A stretch of 64,000 nt of DNA from Agelas oroides (Eukaryota; Porifera; Demospongiae; Agelasida; Agelasidae), in the NCBI GenBank assembly GCA_949130485.1, contig OX422203.1, positions 6,562,429-6,626,428 on the forward strand, in the 5' to 3' direction. The notes under the pieces were generated by a model. It worked only from the letters and a program-made list of their open reading frames with translations, did not search any database and was not told the origin of the DNA. Both the position numbers and the translations under genes were made by a program. This document shows positions 21,601 to 52,173 of this stretch, piece after piece; the first letter of the stretch is position 1, and each line of letters opens with the position of its first letter.

Positions 21601-24600
21601 TGATAGACTGAGGGGGTGACCCCAGGTGTTGCTGCTGATGGGGGTAGTTGATAACGACCTGGTAGGGCTCCATAGTTGTCACAAACTTGAGCTGATTCTT
21701 GCCTGGCACTGGAGTGAAAGAAATTAACAGATAACCTAAAACCTCTTACTGTCTTCTTGCCCCTAAAAAAATTTGCACAGACTTACTTTTGCAAATTTTG
21801 TGAGTGTTTGCAGGATCACAAAAATATCACAAAAGAATGTTATAAATAAACATATAAACATATAGACTAAGTGCTATTGCACATAACTCTAGGTGCTCCA
21901 AGACATGCTTACAAGCAGCGTATATGTATACTAATGCAGTGTGAACTGTGGAAGCTGTGTGTAAAATTCTTATCAGAAACGAACACCAAAAAAGATGAAA
22001 GCAAGCCCTAACCTTTCTTTCCTCTTGGCTGCATCTGCTCCAGCTCTGGCTTCACTTGTATTCGAATTGCTCTCAGAATGGAGGGTTCCTGGAACAGGTT
22101 ACATGGCTCGACAACTGCAAAGAGGTCTTGTGGAGAGATTTCGCTCAAACGCACACACTTCAAGATTTCCTCCATCTCTTTTCTGCTTTGTTTGTTGTGC
22201 TCCTTCCATTGCAATACAGCTTGAAACACAGACACTTCAGGAGCAATGAAGGTGTCGCGGGAAATGATATCCTTGAGATTATCTTCAGGAAGCGAGAGAA
22301 AGGCATTGCTCTTCAGCACACGCTCTGCATTACCGTCAACAAACTTGAGGCACTTCTCTTGCAACTGCGGAAGATGGCACATGTCCGCATGCACGAAAAC
22401 CTCCAGGACATTGGCCTCACCAATGTGCCTGGATAGCTGCTCACCAAGGGCTTCTTTCAACAGAACAAAACTGTAACGGTCTGCCAGTAACACAACTTCC
22501 AGGATCTCCTATGAGTAATTAGTATAAGATAGCATGTCTATTAGCACATCGACTGACAGCCACTGTCCAAACTCGTGATCAGCACACTTGATTTGTACAC
22601 CTTTGCATAGGTGGGAGTATTATTGGGGTGAGCGCAGCGAGCCCACACTTGTGGTGAAAACGGATATATGTTTGGTACGTGCGTATTCCGTATATACACA
22701 TCCTGCCCCATTTGTGCGCGATGCAATATTTCCACATTGCATGTTGATGCATGTTGACCACTGTTGTTCAAGAGAGAAGACTAGCAGGGCAGAAAGGCTG
22801 AACAGTGAGAACCAACGTAACAGGGACTTGAAAACAGTGAGGAAAGGGAGGCTCAACTAGCAAGATGGAAACTGATTATTAACATGCTGCGTGACACTGC
22901 CGCCAACGGGGAGTGCTCAGTGTATTAAAGACAGAGCAATTAGCTTGTGAGGACCCGAACCAGAGAGGTCTGCGTGACTGGACCAAATAACCTTCATGAG
23001 CAACAGCTACAGAAGAGCTTCTTAAACCCTTACCACAACTCCAGTAATTGTGCTGTGAAAAGGGCTGACAATATTATAGTCTACACCACCCTGACTCCAT
23101 GCCCCAAAGCTGAGAGAATTCTGATTCCACAGCTGTATGTGCTCAGCAAATATCCATGCACTATAGACCGTGACTTGAGGAGACAGTGCCAAGATGTGAA
23201 CAAGTTTGAGACACAGGAAACCAACGGAATGTATTTGTTTGTACCAAGATGTTCAACCCTCACACTTAACTTGCAACTCTTCAAGCTGCTTCCAAATGCT
23301 TTGAGACCTTGTTGTCTGCAGCAGTAGCTATCATTCCACAGTAATGACACAGAGTGTGTACAATGAACCCAAGATTAGCACATACCCAAGTTATATTGCT
23401 CCACGAACACTGGCATTCATTTGATATCCTACATAACCTCTTCCCCAGGCGTTCTCCACCTATCCTACGTAGCCTCTTCCCCAGGCATTCTCCACCTATC
23501 CTACGTAGCCTCTTCCCCAGGTGTTTTCCACCTGTAGTTTTACAGGCTACAGTTGGAGGTGGGGAAGGCCTGGAAATGAGACTATTGTCACACAAGTGGG
23601 AAAGGTAGCGTATATGTGGAACACTAATGCACCATACACTCCCTCACGCTCGCCCCACAATGCACTGCATTCCCCTAGTTATAATTATAACGTAGCTCTG
23701 TTCCAAAGCCCTCTCACTTCCTACTTTTGATCGCTTGAACTAGAAACAGAAAATGCCTGGGAACTAGGGTAATGCAATTGGATAACCATTTCAACATCAA
23801 GCATTTACTTGTAAAATAGGTCCATGCTCTGATATAACGAAATGTGGAATCATAAATGAAAGACACACACACGAGAGTAAAGCTCACATATTATCACCTG
23901 GAGTTGTGCAGTCTTCATCTCCAGGCTTCCACAGTAGGCGTACTGCAGTAGTAGCTGGAACGCCTCCAGTGGGGTATCAGGGAGCGGGATTTCAGCCCCT
24001 GCATGGGCCTCCCTCATCTCTCCAAACAGCAGCCGGTCAAAATACTCTGACTGTGAAGCCAGGATGACACGGTGGGTGGGGATACGTGTGCCGGCGACTA
24101 CAAGAGTTACATCCGTGTGGTCCCGGCTCTCCCACAGGCTGATGACTCCACTTCGAAGGTGTTCTAGCAGGTTAATGTTTACTGCAAGGACAAAGAATAT
24201 ATGTCAACACTTTTTCCCAAGGATGGAAACCCTTAGACATTCCACATTTTTAATATATAATTATCACCATAGTACAAAGCTATACCGGAAAATATCACGA
24301 GTTTGTTGCCGTCTGTATTGTTACGAGTGCGCAGCACGAGTAACAATGCCAACGGCAACAAACGAGTGATATTTTCTCCGGTATAGCTTGGTACTATGGT
24401 GATAATGATTTTATCATACGAACCTTCGATTTCATTGCACGTTCAGACGCAGTGCACGTGACTTGTAGTACCTGATACGGATTCTCGCGTGACTTGTAGT
24501 ACCTGATACGGATTCTCGCGTGACTTGCAGTAAAAAATACGGCTTTTTATAAACTGCGCGCAGCTGCAAGGCTTCCCCATTGACTCCCATACATTAGCGT

Positions 24601-25697
24601 GAGTTAGACGTATGATAATAAATAGTAATTACTAACTGTATTCTTCTCCACTAAACTAAACCTTTCGTAGTCAGTCTTGAAATCTTCCGTTCAATATTCC
24701 TTCAAAGTCGATTTTATATATGATCCAAGCTAACTATCATAATGCTTGCAATAAGCATCATTTCCAGGCCCATACAGTGTTCACTGGTTGCAGTACAAAA
24801 TTCATACTGCAAGCAATGAAGGCTGCAGACTCCTGCATGGGAGTGAGGCCAGCATATAGCAGTGTGTCAGAGTATTGTTCACCAGAACTCACCAGAGATG
24901 GTTCCCTTGGGAGAAGAACGTGGATTGGGAGTAGGGGAGGTCGACATTTGTTGCAAACCCCTTTGCACTGTAGCTTGGAATGGTGAAGACATATTGAGTG
25001 CTGCTCTTTGGTGTGGTGCTGGATTCTGGAAACCAGAATTTGCATCTTGTTGAACTTGAGGGGATAGCCCAAGGTTGATGTTGCCTACTCCTGTAGCTAG
25101 TTGCCCAAATGTCACGTTGGAAGCTGGTTGAGTTTGAAGCTGTGGTTGATCAAAATCAAGACGACGTGTCACACAGGGCGGTTCCTCTCCAGCTACTTTC
25201 GCCTTCCAGTAGCTGTACTGCTCAAGAATGACCTCCAGCTGCCCTTGAAGATTACCACTGACATACATCAGCCTTTCAAGGAAGTGCACACGCTGGTTGT
25301 ATCCCGGATCATTCCCTCCATCATTGAATGGCTGGTTCAGGGTATCCTGAAAAGATTTGAACTGCAATTGAAGTAGGTGCATTCCTGGAAACTGATCGTG
25401 GCAATCAAAGAGCTCCTGAAGGGTGGCTATTATCTTCTGGACTTCAGATTTGGAGGATGACAAGGCAGCTCCCAACTGGCCAGCACCAGGAGAGCCTCTT
25501 TGAATACGATGCGTCTGGGAAGTCTGGCTTCTCAGATCCTTGGTGATCTTCAAAAGGGTCCTTAGCTTTTCAATGGCTTCATCGTCAAGCTCAGTGATTG
25601 GACGAAGGTATGAGCTCACTGTTATCATCTCTGGCGTTCTTGGAGGCTTTGTTGAGCAAAGACTCGAGTCTTTGCTTTCCCTTTTAGCAGCCATCAT
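18698..25697 (-). CDS. BTBD9: BTBD9-like protein: N-terminal extension, BTB, BACK, two discoidin-like domains
   Basis: Exons on the - strand: 25697-24893, 24181-23898, 22508-22013, 21708-21213, 21049-20928, 19889-19824, 19584-19471, 19222-19144, 19000-18698. All junctions agree in phase except 20928 to 19889, where phase 1 meets phase 2, so at least one small exon was missed there. Exon 2 gives the BTB fold (DHTDVTLVV, HRVILASQSEYF, AFQLLLQYAYCG). Exon 3 gives the rest of BTB and BACK (LPEDNLKDIISRDTF, VFQAVLQW). Exons 4-5 and 6-8 look like the two F5/8C (discoidin) domains of BTBD9. A 268-residue helical and Gln/Pro-rich extension precedes BTB; human BTBD9 has no such extension. I start at the ATG pair at 25697/25694, directly after a likely acceptor (tacagcag); an upstream non-coding exon is probable. 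BTB-BACK proteins commonly act as CUL3 ubiquitin-ligase adaptors. Confidence 0.82.
19403..19440. repeat. 38-bp perfect palindrome
   Basis: ataaatggtcccgtaagta is followed directly by its exact complement, 19-bp arms with no spacer. It lies in an intron of the BTBD9-like gene, about 30 bp beyond the donor of the exon ending at 19471. It may be a minimal transposon remnant. Confidence 0.9.
20208..20640. mobile_element. hAT-like MITE rich in TAATTGTAAT motifs
   Basis: The ends cagggttgtagtaattgaa and ttcaattactacaaccctg are perfect 19-bp complements. Flanks ccacatgt and ccacatac form an 8-bp direct repeat with two mismatches, fitting hAT. The interior repeats 'gtaattgtaat' many times. It sits in the BTBD9-like intron where a small exon is missing from my model. 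Confidence 0.75.
20723..20814. mobile_element. TAGCCTCGT-family element
   Basis: 92 bp. tagcctcgtacccaggct at the left pairs with ggcctgggtacgaggcta at the right, with a short unrelated centre. It lies in the same BTBD9-like intron. Confidence 0.7.
23437..23545. repeat. 36-bp tandem repeat, three copies
   Basis: cctcttccccaggc.ttctcc plus acctatcctacgtag repeats at 23437, 23473 and 23509 inside an intron of the BTBD9-like gene. Confidence 0.75.
24261..24405. mobile_element. foldback MITE in BTBD9-like intron 1
   Basis: ttatcaccatagtac.aagct and the following ataccgg.aaaatatcac pair with the right arm gatattttctccggtat ... gtactatggtgataa over about 52 bp, with a short centre. It is non-coding. 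Confidence 0.7.
24455..24540. repeat. 35-bp tandem repeat
   Basis: Two full copies and a part copy of cgtgacttgtagtacctgat followed by acggattctcg. Confidence 0.75.
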
Positions 25698-25991
25698 TCT
25701 CTGCTGTATGATAAAACAAAGGAGTGTAGCCACAAGCAAGGGTGTTGAGTAACTGTAAGATCCACTGACGTACCTGACTCACGCTGACTGCAGGCCCCTC
25801 CCCCTCATGCTCAGACGTAACTATTTTGACGTCATACCTAGCTAGCTACCTGAGCCCCACCTCCAAAGTTGCACATCCGCCCGGCCAGTTGGGGTGCTGT
25901 TATTGGAGTACGTAGCAGCCGTACAAAGCCAAGCCTAAGGCAAGACTGCCAACAGTCGGAGAATCGCGTGGATTAGTGATTAGTGCCGCTG
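25698..25991. promoter_or_regulatory. putative bidirectional promoter, BTBD9-like / EEA1
   Basis: Only 294 bp separate the start codons of two divergent genes. The segment includes one likely acceptor of the - strand gene (about 25701-25703), so both transcription starts must lie in or very near this interval unless an upstream exon of the - strand gene lies beyond EEA1 exon 1. I see no TATA box. The stretch 25860-25990 has several CpG dinucleotides. Confidence 0.6.
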
Positions 25992-47150
<21,159 letters not shown>

Positions 47151-47393
47151 GAATGTGTACACATGCATCCAATGTGTTCAGTCACATGTGCTACATAATT
47201 TCTCGACATTTAAATAACTTTTGAAGTATCTTTTTATCTAGATTCTTGCTGTAAAGTTATAGTCTACTGTACAATTCATATATATGTACTATACCTACTG
47301 TGTTGAGACATGAAAACTGAAAGCTTTAATGGTGGTGTGGTTGTCACTTGCTCTCGACTATCACTGACATTGCATATACAAACAATAAACACC

Positions 47394-47399
47394 TGAAAG
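47394..47399 (+). terminator. poly(A) signal of EEA1
   Basis: AATAAA lies 244 bp after the stop; the first canonical signal on the + strand. Confidence 0.55.
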
Positions 47400-48300
47400 G
47401 CAAGCCTATAATTGTATGAGTCACCTACTTCAGCCATGCCCTATAATATTACCATGCCTGACTATACTGGGTGACCAATTCATCCACTACATTAGTATAA
47501 TTATACAGGAAAAGCAGTCATGCAATCAGGTGGCTAACTGGCCTTATGTATTGGGGGTAACAACATCTGAAAAGTAGCATCTTTTAACAGCTTGCTTCTC
47601 ATCTTGCACAATGTCATGATTGTAATCATAATGCAGGTTTTGCATTTGTCATGCATGCGACATGGGAGGCCTTTCATTTAAGGAACATTAGTCTATGATA
47701 CCTAAACAAAAGTAATTGTAGGCAGCATTATACTTATCCAGAAAGTACACTGTCATGCATTCATGAAAGGTAATCACACCCTAAAAACCCTAACCCTTCC
47801 AAGGTGGTCTGGCATTTTATTTGCTAAGTTCACATCATTACAACTGGCAGCCGGGAACACGCATGGACCTGACAACAGCTGCGTGACCCACAATCCGAGG
47901 TGAAATACAGCTCTCAAGGGTATGCAGGGTAGTCATGCAGGGTAGTCATGCAGGGTAAGTCTCGCGTGGCCAGACCCCACTGCGAGATTAGAGCCTCGTA
48001 CCCAGGCCTTCTGGACTTGTGTTTTTCATCACGGAAGCTCACCTTTCAGGCTTCTTTCTCTGTGTTAGCACTGCAAGCGACCAATGGTGGGGTAAGAACG
48101 TCCAGGGTAAGAGTCTAGGAGCATTATCTATGCTAGGAGACAATCTGCTAAATCATTCCACTCCACTATGCATATAAATCGAGTGTGTGCCAAGAACGCC
48201 GCACGCATGGCTCCATAGTCTCGCAGGCCTGTGTAGCTTCTGATGCCACTCCAAATTACTTAGACTCTACTTGTTTCAAAACGAACTCGTCTTCCCTCAG
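47400..48300. other. intergenic stretch, no gene seen
   Basis: Spacer between EEA1 and the satellite. A half copy of the TAGCCTCGT end lies at about 47993-48010, and gcagggtagtcat is tandemly repeated at about 47924-47955. Confidence 0.5.
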
Positions 48301-48319
48301 ATGACAGTTCTCAACCTTG

Positions 48320-48440
48320 TTCTAGGGGGGACAATATTCACTGAGGGGGGACATTATTCACCGGTGAATAATGTTCTAAGGGGACAATATTCAGCAGTGA
48401 ATAATGTCCGGGGGGACATTTTTTGGGGGGACACTGTACA
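48320..48440. repeat. GGGGGACA(A/T)TATTCA repeats with a 24-bp palindrome
   Basis: Four ggggg.aca(a/t)tattca-type motifs surround the perfect palindrome acattattcaccggtgaata-atgt (48351-48374). It forms the left edge of the satellite block. Confidence 0.65.
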
Positions 48441-48872
48441 CTATGACAACAGCATTATACGGCAATGCAGGTGACGGATATGTTTGCAGGCTCGTAGAGG
48501 ATTGTGCGATTTTTGCACCGAATAACGGTTTATGTTTTTAAACTCTCCATACCATTAGCTTCTTGTTCATATGCTACTTGGATTAGTGCAACCATTGTTC
48601 CGGGCTAGGTTAAGCTGTGAATTTGCGTGAATTTCCATTGACGGCATTATACGGCGATGCAGGTGACGGATATGTTTGCGGGCTCGTAGAGGTTTGTGCG
48701 CTCTTTGCACCGAATAACGGTTTACATATTTAAACTCTCCATACCATTAGCTTCTTGCTCATATGCTACGTGGATTAGTGCAACCATTGTTCCGGGCTAG
48801 GTTAAGCCGTATATTTGCGTGAATTTCCGTTTTACGCAGTTGTACGGCGCTTCAGGTGACGGATATGTTTGC
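48441..48872 (-). repeat. 192-bp satellite, inverted diverged units
   Basis: About two units of the 192-bp satellite in reverse orientation. The complement reads ctagcccggaacaatggttg, cactaat and aagaagcta.tgg, then the rest of the unit. They differ clearly from the consensus of the direct array, as expected for old edge units. The switch to direct orientation is near 48872. Confidence 0.8.
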
Positions 48873-51800
48873 GAGTGCATATTATCAAGAATCTATGGTC
48901 ATGAAGAGTTTAAAAATGTAAACCCTTTCTCGGCGAAAAAGGCGCACAAAGCAGTACGGGCCGGCCAATATCTCTGTCCCCTGCAGCGCCGTATAGTGCC
49001 GTCAATGGAAATTTGCGTACATTCGCGACTCTTCCTAGCTGGGTACAATGGTTGCACTAATGCAAGTTGCATATTACCAAGAAGCTATGGGCATGAAGAG
49101 TTTAAAAATGTAAACCTTTTCTCGGTGCAAAAGGGGCACAAAGCTGTACGGGCCGGCCAATATCTCCGTCCCCTGCAGCGAGGTATAGTGCCGTAAATAG
49201 AAATTAGCGTACATTCGCGACTCTTTCTAGCTCGGTACAAAGTTTGCACTAATGCAAGGTGCACATTATCACGAATCTATGGGCAGGAAGAGTTTAAAAT
49301 TGTAAACACTTTCTCGGTGCAAAAGGCGCACAAAGCTGTACGGGCCAGCCAATTTCACCGTCCCCTGCGGCGCAGTGTAGTGCAGTCAATGGAAATTCGC
49401 GTACATTCGCGACTCTTCCTAGCTCGGTGCAGAGGTTGCACTAATGCAAGGTGCATATTATCAAGAAGCTATGGGCATGAAGAGTTTAAAAATGTAAACC
49501 CTTTCTCGGTGCAAAAGGCGCACAAAGCTGTACGGGCCGGCCAATATCTCCGTCCCTTACAGCGCCGTATAGTGCCGTTAATGGAAATTCGCGTACATTC
49601 ACGACTCTTCCTAGCTGGGTACAAACATTGCACTAATGCAAGGTGCGTATTATCGAGAAGCTATGGGCATGAAGAGTGTAAACCCTTTCTCGGTGCAAAA
49701 GGCGCAGAAAGCTGTACGGGCCGGCCAATATCTCCTTCCCTTACAGCGCCGTATAGAGCCGTCAATGGTAATCCGCGTACATTAGCGACCCTTCCCAGCC
49801 CGGTGCAAAGGTTGCACTAATGCAAGTTGCATATTATCAAGAAGCTATGGGCATGAAGGGTTTCAAAATCTAAACCCTTTCTCGGTGCAAAAGGCGCGCA
49901 AAGCTGTACGGGCCAGCCAATTTCACCGTCCCCTGCGGCGCAGTGTAGTGCAGTCAATGGGAATTCGCGTACATTCGCGACTCTTCCGAGCTCGGTGCAG
50001 AGGTTGCACTAATGCAAGGTGCATATTATCAAGAAGCTATGGGCATGACGAGTTTAAAAATGTAAACCCTTTCTCAGTGCAAAAGGCGCACAAAGCTGTA
50101 CGGGCCGGAAAATATCTCCGTCCCTTACAGCGCCGTATAGTGCCGTCAATGGAAATTCGCGTACATTCGCTACTCTTCCTAGCTGGGTACAAACATTGCA
50201 CTAATGCAAGGTGCATATTATCAAGAAGCTATGGGCATGACGAGTTTAAAAATGTAAACCCTTTCTCGGTGCAAAAGGCGCACGAAGCTGTACGGGCCGG
50301 AAAATATCTCCGTCCCTTACAGCGCCGTATAGTGCCGTCAATGGAAATTCGCGTACATTCGCTACTCTTCCTAGCTGGGTACAAACATTGCACTAATGCA
50401 AGGTGCATATTATAAAGAAGCTATGGACATGAAGAGTTTAAAAATGTAAACCCTTTCTCGGTGCAAAAGGCGCACAAAGCTGTACGGGCCGGCCAATATC
50501 TCCTTCCCTTACAGCGCCGTATAGAACCGTCAATGGAAATCCGCGTACATTATCGACCCTTCCCAGCCCGGTGCAAAGGTTGCACTAATGCAAGTTGCAT
50601 ATTATCAAGAAGAGTTTCAAAATGTAAACCCTTTCTCGGTGCAAAAGGCGCGCAAAGCTGTACGGACCAGCCAATTTCACCGTCCCCTGCGGCGCAGTGT
50701 AGTGCAGTCAATGGAAATTCGCGTACATTCGCGACTCTTCCTAGCTCGGTGCAGAGGTCGCATTAATGCAAGGTGCATATTATCAAGAAGCTATGGGCAT
50801 GACGAGTTTAAAAATGTAAACCCTTTCTCGGTGCAAAAGGCGCACAAAGCTGTACGGGCCGGCCAATATCTCCTTCCCTTCCAGCGCCGTATAGAGCCGT
50901 CAATGGAAATCCGCGTACATTATCGACCCTTCCCAGCCCGGTGCAAAGGTTGCACTAATGCAAGTTGCATATTATCAAGAAGCTATGGTCATGAAGAGTT
51001 TCAAAATGTAAACCCTTTCTCGGTGCAAAAGGCGCGCAAAGCTGTACGGGCCAGCCAATTTCACCGTCCCCTGCGGCGCAGTGTAGTGCAGTCAATGGAA
51101 ATTCGCGTACATTCGCGACTCTTCCGAGCTCGGTGCAGAGGTTGCATTAATGCAAGGTGCATATTATCAAGAAGCTATGGGCATGACGAGTTTAAAAATG
51201 TAAACCCTTTCTCAGTGCAAAAGGCGCACAAAGCTGTACGGGCCGGCAAATATCTCCGTCCATTACAGCGCCGTATAGAGCCGTCAATGGAAATTCGCGT
51301 ACATTCGCTACTCTTCCTAGCTGGGTACAAACATTGCACTAATGCAAGGTGCATATTATCAAGAAGCTATGGGCATGAAGAGTTTAAAAATGTAAACCCT
51401 TTCTCGGTGCAAAAGGCGCACAAAGCTGTACGGGCCGGCCAATATCTCCGTCCCTTACAGCGCCGTATAGTGCCGTCAATGGAAATTCGCGTACATTCGC
51501 GACTCTTCCTAGCTCGGTACAAAGGTTGCACTAACGCAAGGTGCATATTATCAAGAAGATATGGGCATGAAGAGTTTAAAAATGTAAACCCTTTCTCGGT
51601 GTAAAGGGCGCACAAAGCTGTACGGGCCGGCCAATATCTCCGTCCCTTACAGCGCCGTATAGTGCCGTCAATGGAAATTCGCGTACATTCGCGACTCTTC
51701 CTAGCTCGGCACAAAGATTGCACTAATGCAAGGATGCATATTATCAAGAAGCTATGGGTATGAAGAGTTTAAAAATGTAAACACTTTCTCGGTGCAAAAG

Positions 51801-52140
51801 GCGCACAAAGCTGTACGGGCCTGCCAATATCACCGTGCCTTGCGGCACAGTATAGTGCAGTCAATGGAAATTCGCATATATTCGCGACTCTTCCTTGCTC
51901 GGTACAAAGGTTGCACTAACGCAAGGTGCACATTATCAAGAAGATATGGGCATGAAGAGTTTAAAAATGTAAACCCTTTCTCGGTGTAAAGGGCGCACAA
52001 AGCTGAACGGGCCGCCCAATATCTCCGTCCCTTACAGCGCTGTGTAGTGCAGTGAATGGAAATTCCCGTACATTCGCGACTCTTCCTAGCTCGGTACAAA
52101 GGTTGCACTAATGCAAGGTGCATATTATCAAGAAGCTATG
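48873..52140 (+). repeat. 192-bp satellite, direct array with higher-order repeats
   Basis: About 17 units. ATGGAAATTCGCG recurs at 49389 and 49581, then on average every 192 bp; one unit is 8 bp shorter. At least three unit types can be told apart. A has 'gccagccaatttcaccgtcccctgcggcgc', B has 'ctagctgggtacaaacattg' and C has 'ttatcgacccttcccagcccgg'. Their order is roughly A-B-C, A-B-B-C, A-C, A-B, so there is a multi-unit period. The unit is a multiple of three without stops in one frame and so gives long apparent frames on both strands. I find no start context, signal or family similarity and do not call a protein. Confidence 0.9.
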
Positions 52141-52147
52141 GGTGTGG

Positions 52148-52173
52148 CTAACCCTAACCCTAACCCTAACCCC
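52148..52173. repeat. telomere-like (CTAACC)4 tract
   Basis: Four consecutive ctaacc units (complement of the animal TTAGGG repeat) sit exactly between the last 192-bp satellite unit and the first minisatellite unit. Confidence 0.9.

Noticed and set aside
22947-23608. Plus-strand frames inside an intron of the BTBD9-like gene
   Set aside because: One overlaps a 36-bp tandem repeat, and neither has a domain or splice-consistent neighbours.
48819-52000. Tandem-repeat protein encoded by the 192-bp satellite
   Set aside because: Frames are open only because the unit is 3n long without stops. They break at the 184-bp unit, minus-strand frames are open as well, and there is no signal, domain or start context.
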